Shown piece by piece: positions 16,496-28,360 of a DNA stretch of 64,000 bases (position 1 is its first letter; each line of letters begins with the position of its first letter). The translations under genes and the position numbers were made by a program. This stretch comes from Stutzerimonas stutzeri TS44. GTDB lineage: Bacteria > Pseudomonadota > Gammaproteobacteria > Pseudomonadales > Pseudomonadaceae. The DNA lies in contig AJXE01000011.1 of NCBI GenBank assembly GCA_000263395.1, forward strand, positions 1 through 64,000. Reading direction: 5' to 3'. The notes beneath the pieces are model-generated. The model ran no database searches. It was not told the origin of the DNA and saw only the letters and a list, made by a program, of their open reading frames with translations.

Positions 16496-17191
16496 TCAGC
16501 TCCTCACCGTGCGTTTTTCGATGCGCTTTTCCGGGCTCGGGTTGTGCACGATGCGTTGCACATAGATGCCCGGCAGATGGATCTGGTCCGGGTCCAGCTC
16601 GCCGGTCTCGACGATCTCCTCCACCTCGACGACGCAGACCTTGCCGGCCATCGCCGCCAGCGGGTTGAAGTTGCGCGCGGTCTTGCGAAACAGCAGGTTG
16701 CCCGCCTTGTCGGCCTTCCAGGCCTTGACCAGCGCGATATCGGCGGTCAGCGATTCCTCCATCACGTACCACTCGCCGTTGAACTGGCGGGTTTCCTTGC
16801 CCTCGGCCACCAGCGTGCCGTAGCCGGTCCTGGTGTAGAACGCCGGGATGCCCGCGCCGCCGGCACGCAGCTTCTCGGCCAGCGTGCCTTGCGGGGTGAA
16901 CTCCAGCTGCAGCTCGCCGGCCAGGTACTGGCGTTCGAACTCCTTGTTCTCGCCCACGTAGGAGGAAATCATCTTGCTGATCTGCCGCGTTTCCAGCAGC
17001 AGGCCGAGGCCGAAGCCGTCGACGCCGGCGTTGTTGCTGATGGCGGTAAGGTTCTTCTTGCCGGAGTCGCGCAAGGCGGCGATCAATGCTTCGGGGATGC
17101 CGCACAGGCCGAAGCCGCCGACGGCGAGCGTCATGCCGTCCTCGACCAGGCCTTCCAGGGCGTGGGCAGCGCTGGGGTAGAGCTTGTTCAT
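16496..17191 (-). CDS. scoA: 3-oxoacid CoA-transferase, subunit A
   Basis: A 231-aa alpha subunit. The N-terminal CoA-binding loop is [16 protein letters not shown], followed by [18 protein letters not shown] and the [20 protein letters not shown] segment typical of SCOT-A. The stop is four bases before the B-subunit start, so the pair is translated together. The substrate is probably acetoacetate with succinyl-CoA as donor, as the neighbouring leucine genes suggest. 3-oxoadipate transferase (PcaI) is a less likely alternative. Confidence 0.92.
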   Translation of the reverse strand: MNKLYPSAAHALEGLVEDGMTLAVGGFGLCGIPEALIAALRDSGKKNLTAISNNAGVDGFGLGLLLETRQISKMISSYVGENKEFERQYLAGELQLEFTPQGTLAEKLRAGGAGIPAFYTRTGYGTLVAEGKETRQFNGEWYVMEESLTADIALVKAWKADKAGNLLFRKTARNFNPLAAMAGKVCVVEVEEIVETGELDPDQIHLPGIYVQRIVHNPSPEKRIEKRTVRS

Positions 17192-17274
17192 GAAATACCT
17201 CTACTTATTGTTGTGTCCGTGCCCGCGGCTGAACCGGCCACGGGCTGAATGCGTCAATGCAACAACGATGCCGA

Positions 17275-18174
17275 TCAGCCTGCATGGCGGGCGCGCGCCA
17301 CCCGCGAGCCGTTGACACGGCCCAGCACGCGGCTGATGCGGTCGCCAGCAGCGATCAGCGCATCGAGGTCGATGCCGGTGGCTATGTCCAGCCCGTTGAA
17401 CATGTACAGCACGTCTTCGCTGGCGACATTGCCGCTGGCGCCTTTGGCGTAGGGGCAACCGCCGAGGCCGGCGACCGAGCTGTCGAACACGGCGATGCCT
17501 TCCAAGAGGCTCGCATAGATATTCGCCAGCGCCTGGCCGTAGGTGTCGTGGAAATGCCCGGCCAGCCGTTCGCGCGGCACGTCGCGGGCCACGGTATCGA
17601 ACAGGGTGCGGGTCTTGCCCGGTGTGCCGGTGCCGATGGTGTCGCCCAGGGAAACCTCGTAGCAGCCCATGGTATACAGCTCGCGGGCCACTTCGGCGAC
17701 CTTGGCTGGCGATACCTCACCCTCGTAAGGGCAGCCGAGCACGCAGGAAACGTAGCCACGCACGCGAATGTCGTGCTCGCGGGCAGCCTCCATCAAAGGC
17801 GCGAAGCGTGCCAGGCTCTCGGCGATGGAGCAGTTGATGTTCTTCTGCGAGAAAGCTTCGGAGGCCGCACCGAACACCGCGACTTCCTTCACGCCGGCCT
17901 CGATGGCCGCCTCCAGGCCCTTCATGTTCGGCGTCAGCGCTGCGTAAGTAACCCCGGCCTTGCGCTGGATCTGCGCGAAGACTTCGGCGGAGCCCGCCAT
18001 CTGCGGCACCCACTTGGGCGAGACGAAGCTGCCGACTTCGATATAGGACAGCCCGGCGGCGCTCAGGTCGTCGACCAGACGCACCTTGTCCGCCACGCTG
18101 ATCGGCTGCTGCTCGTTCTGCAGACCGTCACGCGGGCCGACTTCCACCAGCCGGACCTGTTTGGGCAGGCTCAT
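17275..18174 (-). CDS. liuE: Hydroxymethylglutaryl-CoA lyase
   Basis: A 299-aa TIM-barrel lyase that splits HMG-CoA into acetoacetate and acetyl-CoA, the last leucine-specific step. Landmarks are the N-terminal VEVGPRDGLQNEQ (metal-binding Asp), the barrel segment YVSCVLGCPYEGEV, HFHDTYGQALAN (metal His) and the signature GGCPYAKGASGNVASEDVLY containing the active-site Cys. The length is normal. It lies downstream of liuD, separated by a REP-like repeat block that could separate expression of the two. Confidence 0.95.
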   Translation of the reverse strand: MSLPKQVRLVEVGPRDGLQNEQQPISVADKVRLVDDLSAAGLSYIEVGSFVSPKWVPQMAGSAEVFAQIQRKAGVTYAALTPNMKGLEAAIEAGVKEVAVFGAASEAFSQKNINCSIAESLARFAPLMEAAREHDIRVRGYVSCVLGCPYEGEVSPAKVAEVARELYTMGCYEVSLGDTIGTGTPGKTRTLFDTVARDVPRERLAGHFHDTYGQALANIYASLLEGIAVFDSSVAGLGGCPYAKGASGNVASEDVLYMFNGLDIATGIDLDALIAAGDRISRVLGRVNGSRVARARHAG

Positions 18175-18216
18175 ATGTCCTCCAGGGGTAACGGCGTCCG
18201 CCGTTGCGTGGGTATC

Positions 18217-18298
18217 GGTGGAAAATCGCTGCGCGAGTTTTCCACCCTACGGTGTTGCGTTCGTGCGTGGGGTGGACAACGGCGAAGCCTTGTCCACC
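18217..18298. repeat. Two tandem REP-like inverted repeats
   Basis: The first dyad has arms GGTGGAAAA (18217-18225) and TTTTCCACC (18238-18246). The second has arms GGTGGACAA (18271-18279) and TTGTCCACC (18290-18298). Both are perfect 9-bp stems with 10-12 nt loops and related arm sequences. This is how intergenic REP/BIME elements look in pseudomonads. They lie between liuD and the HMG-CoA lyase gene and may affect mRNA stability or termination. Confidence 0.7.
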
Positions 18299-18309
18299 TT
18301 GTGCATCCT

Positions 18310-20219
<1,910 letters not shown>

Positions 20220-20223
<4 letters not shown>

Positions 20224-21026
20224 GAATGCTGTTCCTGCCAGGCCGGCTGGCGTTTTTCGAGGAAAGCGCGCAGGCCTTCTTGGCCTTCCGGGCTCGTTCG
20301 CAGGCTGGCGATGACACCTTCAGTATAGGTACGCAACGAAGGCTTGAGCGCGCCACTACCGACCTGATGCAGCAAGCCCTTGGTGGCTCGCATGGCCTGT
20401 GGACTGTTAAGCAGAAGGTTGCCGAGCCACGCGTCCACTTTTTCATCGAGCTGTTCGCTCGAGCAGCTTTCAGCGAACAGCCCCAGCTCGCGAGCGCATT
20501 CACCGCTGAATCGCTCGGCGGTGAGGGCATAGCGACGGGTGGCGCGTTCGCCAATTGCCTGGACGACGAACGGGCTGATCACAGCCGGTGCCAAGCCAAT
20601 ACGTACCTCGGACAGCGACAGCTGAGCATCGGCTGTCCCGATGGCTATGTCGCAGCAGGCGATGAGGCCAACTGCGCCACCAAAAGCCGCACCCTGAACA
20701 ACAGCCAGCGTGGGTATTTTCAGGTGGTAGAGCTTGTACATCAGTTCACCAAGCTCATGGGCGTCGCGCACGTTGGCGTTGTAATCGAGGCGAGCGGAAT
20801 CTTGCATCCATGCCAGATCCGCACCCGCCGAGAAATGCTTGCCGCGACCGCGCAGTAGCAGGAAACGCAGCGACTTATCGCTCTGCACATCAGTGAGCGC
20901 CAGGATCAGTTCACGAATCATCTCGGCGTTGAATGCGTTGTTCTTTTCCGGGCGGTTCAGCCAGAGGGTGGCGAAGCCTCTGGCGGAGCGCTCGAGTTCA
21001 ATGGTTTGAAAGGGGGACGTGCTCAT
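20220..21026 (-). CDS. liuC: 3-methylglutaconyl-CoA hydratase (enoyl-CoA hydratase family)
   Basis: A 268-aa crotonase-fold protein that hydrates 3-methylglutaconyl-CoA to HMG-CoA. The oxyanion-hole segments are FSAGADLAWM and GAAFGGAVGLIACCD. The catalytic Glu lies in LSLSEVRIGLAPAVIS. The position between the two carboxylase subunits is the standard liuB-liuC-liuD order. It overlaps liuD by four bases. The usual first Glu of the GG(G)xE pair is replaced (GGAVGL), as is common in this subfamily. Confidence 0.93.
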
Positions 21027-21122
21027 ATTCGATTCCCTGCAGGCGAAAGCCTGCGGCCCTTGGCTTGAGGCTGAAGGCAGGACATCAAGCTTCCAGCCTT
21101 CAGCGCCGTTATCGATTTTTCG

Positions 21123-22730
21123 TTACATCCGAAATACGCCAAAGCGGGTTGGCTCAATCGGCGCGTTGAGGGAGGCTGATAGCGCTAGCCCCAACACATC
21201 ACGGGTCTGCGCCGGATCGATCACGCCGTCATCCCACAGCCTGGCGCTGGAATAGTAGGGATGGCCCTGATGCTCGTACTGCTCGAGAATCGGTTGCTTG
21301 AGCTTGGCCTCTTCCTCCGCCGAAAACGTCTGTCCGCTGCGTTCGGCCTGCTCGCGCTTGACTTGCGCCAGCACACCGGCCGCCTGTTGCGCGCCCATCA
21401 CGCCGATCCGCGCGTTCGGCCACATCCACAGGAAGCGCGGATCATAGGCGCGGCCGCACATGCCATAGTTACCAGCGCCAAAACTGCCGCCGATGATGAC
21501 GGTGAACTTAGGCACCTTGGCGCAGGCCACTGCGGTCACCAGCTTGGCGCCGTGCTTGGCGATGCCGCCGGCCTCGTATTTCTGGCCGACCATGAAGCCG
21601 GTGATGTTCTGCAGGAACAGCAACGGAATGCCGCGCTGACAGGCCAACTCGATGAAGTGCGCGCCTTTCTGCGCGGACTCGGCGAACAGGATGCCGTTGT
21701 TGGCCAGGATCGCGATGGGGTAGCCCTGGATATGCGCGAAGCCGCAGACCAGCGTGCTGCCGTACAGTGCCTTGAATTCATCGAACACCGAGCCGTCGAC
21801 GAGGCGGGCGATCACCTCGCGTACGTCGAAGGGCTGCTTGGCATCGGCAGGGACGACGCCATACAACTCCTGGGCATCGAACAACGGTGCAATCGGCGCA
21901 CGACTGTTTACTTCACCAAGCTTGCGCCAGTTGAGATTGGCCACGCAGCGGCGGGCGATGGCCAGCGCATGCTCGTCGTTCTCGGCATAGTGATCGGCAA
22001 CGCCCGAGGTCTTGCAATGCACATCGGCGCCGCCCAGGTCTTCGGCCGTCACGACTTCACCGGTAGCGGCTTTGACCAGCGGCGGGCCGGCGAGAAAAAT
22101 GGTCGCCTGGTTGCGCACCATGATGGCTTCGTCCGCCATCGCCGGCACGTAGGCACCACCGGCGGTACAGGAACCCATCACCACCGCAATCTGCGGAATG
22201 CCCATGGCGCTCATGTTGGCCTGATTGAAGAAGATGCGACCGAAGTGCTCGCGATCAGGAAAAACTTCGTCCTGGCGCGGCAGGTTGGCGCCGCCGGAAT
22301 CCACCAGGTAAATGCACGGCAAGCGGTTCTGCTGGGCGATGGTCTGCGCGCGCAGGTGCTTTTTTACGGTGAGAGGGTAATAGCTGCCGCCCTTCACCGT
22401 GGCGTCGTTGGCAATGATCATGCATTCGACGCCTTCGACCCGGCCGATGCCAGCCACCAATCCTGCGGCTGGCACGTCCTCGCCATAGACATCATGGGCA
22501 GCCAACTGGCCGACTTCGAGAAATGGCGAGCCGGCGTCGAGCAAGCAGTTAATGCGTTCGCGCGGCAGTAGCTTGCCTCGCGATGTGTGGCGCAGCTGCG
22601 CCTTCTCGCCACCGCCTTCATGGACACGACCGAGGAGGGCGCGCAAGTCATTGACCTGCGCGAGCATCGCCTCGCGATTCGCGGCGAATTCCGGCGAGCG
22701 GGTGTTGATCTGGGTATGCAGAATGGCCAT
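21123..22730 (-). CDS. liuB: Methylcrotonyl-CoA carboxylase, carboxyltransferase beta subunit
   Basis: A 535-aa carboxyltransferase, standard for the family. The N-terminal half has [20 protein letters not shown] and [19 protein letters not shown]. The C-terminal half has LPLLFLQ-like/[16 protein letters not shown] and [20 protein letters not shown], the paired oxyanion loops that bind acyl-CoA and biotin. It transfers carboxyl from biotin on LiuD to 3-methylcrotonyl-CoA. The gap to liuC is about 96 bp and holds a small GCAGGC/GCCTGC hairpin at 21039-21054. Confidence 0.95.
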   Translation of the reverse strand: MAILHTQINTRSPEFAANREAMLAQVNDLRALLGRVHEGGGEKAQLRHTSRGKLLPRERINCLLDAGSPFLEVGQLAAHDVYGEDVPAAGLVAGIGRVEGVECMIIANDATVKGGSYYPLTVKKHLRAQTIAQQNRLPCIYLVDSGGANLPRQDEVFPDREHFGRIFFNQANMSAMGIPQIAVVMGSCTAGGAYVPAMADEAIMVRNQATIFLAGPPLVKAATGEVVTAEDLGGADVHCKTSGVADHYAENDEHALAIARRCVANLNWRKLGEVNSRAPIAPLFDAQELYGVVPADAKQPFDVREVIARLVDGSVFDEFKALYGSTLVCGFAHIQGYPIAILANNGILFAESAQKGAHFIELACQRGIPLLFLQNITGFMVGQKYEAGGIAKHGAKLVTAVACAKVPKFTVIIGGSFGAGNYGMCGRAYDPRFLWMWPNARIGVMGAQQAAGVLAQVKREQAERSGQTFSAEEEAKLKQPILEQYEHQGHPYYSSARLWDDGVIDPAQTRDVLGLALSASLNAPIEPTRFGVFRM

Positions 22731-22755
22731 GAAAAGCCCTCGAAAAAAGCGCTAA

Positions 22756-22809
22756 AGGCTGGAGGCTGAACGAGGCGTGCGGCTGTTGTTGCGTCCAGCC
22801 TCTAGCCTC
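22756..22809. repeat. Imperfect inverted repeat between liuA and liuB
   Basis: AGGCTGGAGGCTGA near 22757 is repeated in inverted form as CAGCCTCTAGCCTC near 22796. Similar text (TTGAGGCTGAAGGC, CTTCCAGCCTTCAGC) occurs in the liuB-liuC gap around 21064-21104, so this is a repeat family placed in consecutive intergenic gaps. Confidence 0.5.
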
Positions 22810-22825
22810 AAACCTCCAGCGTCTT

Positions 22826-24007
22826 TTATTTCGTTTCGTTGAACAGCTCGCGGCCGATCAGCATCCGGCGGATCTCGCTGGTGCCGGCTCCGATTTCGTA
22901 GAGCTTGGCGTCGCGCCACAGGCGACCGACCGGGAATTCGTTGATGTAGCCGTTGCCGCCCAGGATCTGGATCGCCTCACCGGCAAGCCAGGTCGCCTTT
23001 TCCGCGGCGTAGAGGATGACGCCGGCGCAGTCCTTGCGGACCTGGCGGACGTGGCCGCTGCCCTGTGCGTCGAGGTGCTTGCCGACCGCGTACAGGTACG
23101 CGCGGCATGCCTGCTGGGTGGTGTACATGTCGGCGACCTTGCCCTGGATCAGCTGGAATTCGCCGATGCTCTGGCCGAACTGCTTGCGGTCGTGAATGTA
23201 GGGAATGACCACGTCCATCGCCGCCTGCATCAGGCCCAGCGGGCCGCCGCTGAGTACCGCGCGCTCGTAGTCGAGGCCGCTCATCAGCACCTTGACGCCT
23301 TCGCCGACGCCGCCCAGTACGTTTTCTTCCGGCACCTCGACATCCTGAAACACCAGTTCGCCGGTGTGTGAGCCGCGCATGCCGAGCTTGTCGAGTTTCT
23401 GCGCCACCGAGAAACCCGGGGCGCCCTTCTCGAGGATGAACGCGGTCATGCCCTTGGGACCGGCAGCCAGGTCGGTTTTGGCGTAGACCACCAGCACATC
23501 GCAATCGGGGCCGTTGGTGATCCACATCTTGGTGCCGTTGAGCACGTAGCGGTCGCCTTTCTTGTCGGCGCGCAGCTTCATCGAAACCACATCGGAACCG
23601 GCGTTGGGCTCGCTCATGGCCAGCGCGCCGATGTGCTCGCCCGAAATCAGCTTGGGCAGGAATTTGCGCTTCTGCGCCTCGCTGCCATTGCGGTTGATCT
23701 GGTTGACGCAAAGGTTGGAATGGGCGCCGTATGACAGGCCGATGCCGCCAGCGGCGCGGGAGATTTCTTCCATGGCGATCATGTGCGCCAGGTAGCCCAT
23801 GCCGGAGCCGCCGTATTCTTCGGCAACGGTCAGGCCAAGCAGGCCCATGTCGCCGAACTTGCGCCAGAGGTCCATCGGGAACTGGTCGGTGCGGTCCGCT
23901 TCCTCGGCACGCGGGGCGATTTCCTTGGCAGCGAATCCGGCAACGGAATCGCGCAGCATGTCGATTTCTTCACCGAGGAAGAAATTCAATCCGGGCAAGC
24001 CATTCAT
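22826..24007 (-). CDS. liuA: Isovaleryl-CoA dehydrogenase
   Basis: A 393-aa acyl-CoA dehydrogenase that oxidises isovaleryl-CoA to 3-methylcrotonyl-CoA, passing electrons to ETF. The FAD/substrate motif is [12 protein letters not shown] (about 128-139). The catalytic Glu248 in SGLDYERAV is at the position characteristic of isovaleryl-CoA dehydrogenases. The C-terminal signature [20 protein letters not shown] and [12 protein letters not shown] is present. Its start overlaps the liuR stop by four bases, which ties the regulator and first enzyme together. Confidence 0.96.
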   Translation of the reverse strand: MNGLPGLNFFLGEEIDMLRDSVAGFAAKEIAPRAEEADRTDQFPMDLWRKFGDMGLLGLTVAEEYGGSGMGYLAHMIAMEEISRAAGGIGLSYGAHSNLCVNQINRNGSEAQKRKFLPKLISGEHIGALAMSEPNAGSDVVSMKLRADKKGDRYVLNGTKMWITNGPDCDVLVVYAKTDLAAGPKGMTAFILEKGAPGFSVAQKLDKLGMRGSHTGELVFQDVEVPEENVLGGVGEGVKVLMSGLDYERAVLSGGPLGLMQAAMDVVIPYIHDRKQFGQSIGEFQLIQGKVADMYTTQQACRAYLYAVGKHLDAQGSGHVRQVRKDCAGVILYAAEKATWLAGEAIQILGGNGYINEFPVGRLWRDAKLYEIGAGTSEIRRMLIGRELFNETK

Positions 24008-24426
24008 GGTCCAACTCTCCTATTGTCATTATTGGTTTCATGGGCGACGCCGCCGGCCTGCTCCAGTGCCAACCGGCAGCGTTGTGCCGCAATGTCCAGT
24101 TCTGCCTGCATTTTCTGGATGTCCAGCACCTGCTGCTTGAGCTGCTGGCGCCTGTCGGCAATCGTTTCCAATAGCCTGCTCAGCTGCATGCTGTTGCCGC
24201 CGGCTGGGTCATACATGCCGATCAATTCCTTGCATTCGGCCAGCGACAACCCGATGCGTTTCCCGCGCATGATCAGTTCGAGCGTCACCCGGTCGCGCTG
24301 CGAGTAGAGGCGCTTCTGACCGCATCGCTCGGGCAGCAGCAGGCCCTGCTCTTCATAGAAGCGAATAGCACGAGTGGTCACCGTCATCTCCCGAGCCAGT
24401 TCGGAAATGCTGTAGATGTTGGGCAT
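24004..24426 (-). CDS. liuR: MerR-family regulator of branched-chain/isovalerate catabolism
   Basis: A 140-aa MerR-type activator/repressor. The N-terminal winged helix reads [20 protein letters not shown] and [10 protein letters not shown], followed by the dimerisation coiled coil [18 protein letters not shown]. The start MPNIYSI (24424-24426) is chosen because the longer frame upstream is not family-like. The position directly before liuA with a 4-bp overlap is typical of liuR in gammaproteobacteria. A palindrome of the LiuR type lies 26 bp upstream, which suggests autoregulation. Confidence 0.92.
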   Translation of the reverse strand: MPNIYSISELAREMTVTTRAIRFYEEQGLLLPERCGQKRLYSQRDRVTLELIMRGKRIGLSLAECKELIGMYDPAGGNSMQLSRLLETIADRRQQLKQQVLDIQKMQAELDIAAQRCRLALEQAGGVAHETNNDNRRVGP

Positions 24427-24451
24427 GTTCACTCGCAACCACCTCTCCTTC

Positions 24452-24461
24452 ACGTTAACGT
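24452..24461. promoter_or_regulatory. Candidate LiuR operator
   Basis: The perfect palindrome ACGTTAACGT lies 26-35 bp upstream of the liuR start. It resembles my recollection of the LiuR consensus, a TTTACGTnnACGTAAA-like dyad. The flanks here (CTTC and CCG) fit less well, so the call is tentative. Confidence 0.5.
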
Positions 24462-24557
24462 CCGTCTGGTGTCGGCGAAAAATGGCGTTCGCCTGGGCCG
24501 TCCGGTTGTTACTAATTGTTGGGTCACCCGGCCTTCGCTTGAAGGCCGGGCACCACA

Positions 24558-27500
24558 TCAAAGCTGGACGGCGTCGATGCGTTTCGATGTACCGGTCTGG
24601 CTCGCGTCGTAAAAACTCGAGCCGGTGCGCAGTTGCTCCAGTAGCTGCGCCTTCCTGCTTTCGGCGTGCGAGAGGTAACGCTCCTTGACCGGGCCGTAAC
24701 CGCGCACCGCATCTGGCAGCTCGGCCAGTTGCACAGCCAGATCGAGGTTGTCCGTAGCGACCTTGGTCAGGAGTTCGTCGAGCAGCGCTTCGTAGCTCTG
24801 CAGCCAGTGACGTTCGACCTTGCGTTCCTGGGTGTAGCCGAATGGATCGAGCCAGGTATTGCGCACGAATTTCAGCTTGGCCAGCAGCTTGAAGCCCTTG
24901 AGCATCCAGGGACCGAAGCTCTTCTTGGCCGGCTCGGCGCCGGGCTCGGCCTTGTTAAGCACCGGTGGTGCGAGGTGGAAGCGAAGGCTGTAATCACCCT
25001 CGAAAGTCGCCTCGATCTTCTTCAGGAAGTCGCCATTGGTGAACAGCCGCGCCACTTCGTACTCATCCTTGATCGCCAGGACCTTGAAGTAGTAATGGGC
25101 CACGGCTGCCGTGAGCGCGCCAGGCTGGCCGACGAGCGCCGTTTCCTTGGTGCTGAATTGCTCGATGCGATCCAGATAACGCTTGGCCAGTGCCGCGTTC
25201 TGGTAGTCGGTGAGATAGCTGCTACGCCGTTCAATGGACTCCTCCAGCGACTGCGAGAGTTGCTGATCGCGGTTCTGGACCTTGCCGGACTCCAACTTGT
25301 GCTGCACGCGAAGCAGATCGACCGCTGCGCGACGGCCCCAGACAAAGGCGTTGCGGTTGAATTCCACCGCCGTGCCGTTCAGTTCGATTGCCTGCATCAG
25401 GGCCGCTTCGCCCACCGGCAGCCAACCCTTCTGATAGGCGTAACCCAGCATGAAGGTATTGGTGGCGATGGAGTCGCCCATCAATGCGGTGGCGAGCTTG
25501 CTGGCGTCTATGAAGGTCGCCTGGCCGTCGCCTACTGCTTCGCGAATTTGTGCTGCCATGTCGCCGGTCTGGAAGTGCGGGTCCGGGTGCGCTTCAAGGT
25601 CGCCGCTCTCCGCCTGCATGGCAAAAGTACGGACGAAGGCGCTGGTGATGCTTTCTTCACTGTTGACCACCGCATGGGTCACACCCTGGCGCATCTTCGA
25701 CAGCGTCTCGGTGTTGGCGCTGACCACCAGATCGCAGCCCAGCAGCAGGCTGGCTTCGCCTTCGGCGATGCGCGGGGCGAAAAGCTGATCCTGCTGAGCG
25801 GCAATGCGGATATGCGACCACACCGCGCCACCTTTCTGAGCCATGCCGGCCATGTCGAGGTTTAGCGCGCCCTTGCCTTCGATGAAGGCCGCCATGCCGA
25901 GCAGGGCGCCGATAGTGACCACGCCAGTTCCACCAACGCCTGTGACCAGAATGCTATAGGGCTCATCCAGCGCCAGTGGGGCGGGCTGCGGCAGCTCCCA
26001 GTGGTCCTCGGGGTTTTCCGCCAATGCCTTGGGCTTGCGCAGCTTGCCGCCCTCGACCGTGACGAAGCTCGGGCAGAAGCCAGACAGACAAGTGAAGTCC
26101 TTGTTGCAGGAAGACTGGTCGATTTCGCGCTTGCGCCCGAATTCGGTTTCCACCGCGACCACGGACATGCAGTTGGATTTGCTGCTGCAGTCGCCGCAGC
26201 CTTCACAGACGGCCTCGTTGATCACCACCCGGCGCGCAGGGTCCGGAAACTTGCCGCGCTTGCGCCGGCGCCGTTTCTCGGCGGCGCAGGTCTGGTCGTA
26301 AATGATGGCCGAGACGCCGCTGAACTCGCGCATCTCGTTCTGCACGTCGTCCATGTGGTCTCTGCGATACACCGGAACGCCAGGGGCGAGGTCTTTTACA
26401 TGCTCGTATTTGTCCGTGTCGTCGCTGACCACCACAATTTTGGTCACGCCCTCTGCGGCCAACTGACGCGAAATCTGCGACACGCTGAGCGTACCGTCGA
26501 CAGGCTGGCCACCGGTCATCGCTACCGCGTCGTTGTAAAGAATCTTATAGGTGATCGATACCTTGGCAGCCACAGCCGCGCGGATCGCCAGCAGCCCGGA
26601 GTGGAAGTAGGTGCCGTCGCCGAGATTGGCGAACACATGCTTGGTCGCAGTGAAGGGCGCCTGGCCGACCCACGCTACGCCTTCGCCACCCATCTGGCTG
26701 AATGTCTGGGTTTGCGGGTAAATCCAGGCCGCCATGTAGTGGCAACCGATCCCCGCCAGCGCTCGGCTGCCTTCGGGAACCTTGGTCGAGGTGTTGTGCG
26801 GGCAGCCGGAGCAGTAGTGAGGTACGCGATCCATCAGGTTGACCAAGTGGCCCTTGCTGCACAGTTGCGCTTCCAGGACAGCCAGGCGGACCTGCAACTC
26901 ACCGCCCTGATAGACCCGCAATATCCGCCGCGCCAGCGCACGGGCAATCTGCGCGGGCGTGAGCTCGCCGATGGCCGGCAGCAACCAGTCGGTATGTGGC
27001 CTGGCCCATTCGCCTTTGTCGTCGAACTTGCCGACGATGACGGGGCGCACATCCTCGCGCCAGTTGTAGAGTTCTTCCTTGAGCTGGTACTCGATCATGT
27101 GGCGCTTTTCTTCGACCACCACGATTTCTTCCAGGCCCTCGGCAAACTGCCGCACGCCTTCGGCCTCGAGCGGCCAGATCATTCCTACCTTGTAGATGCG
27201 CAGCCCGATTTGTTGAGCGAGCGCGTCGTCGATGCCAAGAATCTTTAGCGCCTGGCACACGTCGAGATACGATTTGCCAGAAGTGATGATGCCCAGGCGC
27301 GCCTTGGACGAATCGACAACGATACGGTCGAGGCGGTTGGCGCGGGCGTAGGCTAGCGCGGCGTAAACCTTATGCTCGAATAGCCGCTTTTCCTGATCCA
27401 GCGGCGGGTCCGGCCAGCGGATGTTCACGCCGCCTTCCGGCATCGGCACGTCGGGGATGATCGGCTGCACGCGATGAGGATCGACGTCGACGATGGCGGC

Positions 27501-28127
27501 GCTTTCTACGGTGTCGGCCACCGCCTTGAGCGCAACCCAGCAACCGGAAAAGCGCGACATGGCCCAGCCATGCATGCCGTAGTCCAAGTATTCCTGCACG
27601 CCAGATGGTGCCAGCACTGGCATCATGACGGCTTTGAAGATGTGTTCGGTCTGGTGCGGCAGGGATGAAGACTTGGCTCCGTGGTCGTCACCGGCAATCG
27701 CCAGCACACCGCCAAAACGTGAGGTGCCTGCGGCATTGGCGTGGCGGAACACGTCGCCACAGCGGTCGACGCCCGGACCCTTGCCGTACCACATGCCGAA
27801 CACGCCGTCGTACTTGGCGCCTTCGAAGATGTTGACCTGCTGGGTGCCCCACAGCGAGGTGGCCGCCAGGTCTTCGTTGACGCCTGGCTGGAAGTGAACG
27901 TGGTGTTCCTTCAGATGGTCACGAGCCTTCCATAGCGCCTGATCGAACCCGCCGAGGGGCGAGCCGCGATAGCCAGAGATGAAGCCTGCAGTATTGAGCC
28001 CATTCTCAAGGTCGCGCTGACGCTGCATTAACGGCAGACGCACCAGCGCCTGGATGCCCGTCATTAGGACTTTGCCGGTCTGCTGAACGTACTTGTCGTC
28101 CAGCGATGGGGTTTTGCTCACGGCCAA
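24558..28127 (-). CDS. Indolepyruvate ferredoxin oxidoreductase-family protein (fused alpha/gamma)
   Basis: A 1189-aa fused 2-oxoacid:ferredoxin oxidoreductase-like enzyme. The N-terminal pyrimidine-binding part has SGYRGSPLGGFDQALWKA. The TPP part has CSGCPHN and GGEGVAWVGQ. A ferredoxin-like cluster segment shows CEGCGDCSSKSNC at about 640. The gamma-type domain begins near GVGGTGVVTIGALLG (about 730). The fusion decarboxylates arylpyruvates or branched 2-oxoacids to acyl-CoA in related bacteria. The substrate here is not decided by sequence. Its location upstream of liuR suggests a link to branched-chain or aromatic 2-oxoacids. Confidence 0.88.
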   Translation of the reverse strand: MAVSKTPSLDDKYVQQTGKVLMTGIQALVRLPLMQRQRDLENGLNTAGFISGYRGSPLGGFDQALWKARDHLKEHHVHFQPGVNEDLAATSLWGTQQVNIFEGAKYDGVFGMWYGKGPGVDRCGDVFRHANAAGTSRFGGVLAIAGDDHGAKSSSLPHQTEHIFKAVMMPVLAPSGVQEYLDYGMHGWAMSRFSGCWVALKAVADTVESAAIVDVDPHRVQPIIPDVPMPEGGVNIRWPDPPLDQEKRLFEHKVYAALAYARANRLDRIVVDSSKARLGIITSGKSYLDVCQALKILGIDDALAQQIGLRIYKVGMIWPLEAEGVRQFAEGLEEIVVVEEKRHMIEYQLKEELYNWREDVRPVIVGKFDDKGEWARPHTDWLLPAIGELTPAQIARALARRILRVYQGGELQVRLAVLEAQLCSKGHLVNLMDRVPHYCSGCPHNTSTKVPEGSRALAGIGCHYMAAWIYPQTQTFSQMGGEGVAWVGQAPFTATKHVFANLGDGTYFHSGLLAIRAAVAAKVSITYKILYNDAVAMTGGQPVDGTLSVSQISRQLAAEGVTKIVVVSDDTDKYEHVKDLAPGVPVYRRDHMDDVQNEMREFSGVSAIIYDQTCAAEKRRRRKRGKFPDPARRVVINEAVCEGCGDCSSKSNCMSVVAVETEFGRKREIDQSSCNKDFTCLSGFCPSFVTVEGGKLRKPKALAENPEDHWELPQPAPLALDEPYSILVTGVGGTGVVTIGALLGMAAFIEGKGALNLDMAGMAQKGGAVWSHIRIAAQQDQLFAPRIAEGEASLLLGCDLVVSANTETLSKMRQGVTHAVVNSEESITSAFVRTFAMQAESGDLEAHPDPHFQTGDMAAQIREAVGDGQATFIDASKLATALMGDSIATNTFMLGYAYQKGWLPVGEAALMQAIELNGTAVEFNRNAFVWGRRAAVDLLRVQHKLESGKVQNRDQQLSQSLEESIERRSSYLTDYQNAALAKRYLDRIEQFSTKETALVGQPGALTAAVAHYYFKVLAIKDEYEVARLFTNGDFLKKIEATFEGDYSLRFHLAPPVLNKAEPGAEPAKKSFGPWMLKGFKLLAKLKFVRNTWLDPFGYTQERKVERHWLQSYEALLDELLTKVATDNLDLAVQLAELPDAVRGYGPVKERYLSHAESRKAQLLEQLRTGSSFYDASQTGTSKRIDAVQL

Positions 28128-28176
28128 CCTCCAGATTGTTCTTGTCTACGCGGCACATGGCGGCGCGAATGATTTG

Positions 28177-28240
28177 AACAGATTATCTGTTTACGTGTAA
28201 ATATCGTAAAACGATAAAATCGGCTATCTGGTATCAGATA
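28177..28240. promoter_or_regulatory. Palindrome cluster upstream of the indolepyruvate oxidoreductase gene
   Basis: Three dyads lie within 64 bp, starting 50 bp before the gene start. They are AACAGATTATCTGTT (28177-28191, perfect 15-bp palindrome with one central base), TTTAC-GT-GTAAA (28190-28201) and TATCTG-GTAT-CAGATA (28225-28240). The first recurs upstream of the glutathione peroxidase gene. The TTTACGTGTAAA site resembles LiuR-type dyads. Confidence 0.6.
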
Positions 28241-28360
28241 AACAGATATCAGGAGACGCAGGAGAGGGGAGATAACGAAGCCGCAGGGATGGAGCGATTG
28301 GCTGAGCGGAATCGCCTGGATAACGAGCGACCGCCGTTGCGGCGATCACCCAATTCGCTA

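Noticed and set aside
24666-27248. Long plus-strand frames (about 400 aa) across the indolepyruvate oxidoreductase gene
   Set aside because: Antisense shadows. The minus-strand frame has clear TPP and ferredoxin motifs over 1189 residues.
28321-28360. Possible terminator after the glutathione peroxidase gene
   Set aside because: The stem GCCG/CGGC is only four base pairs and no T-run follows.
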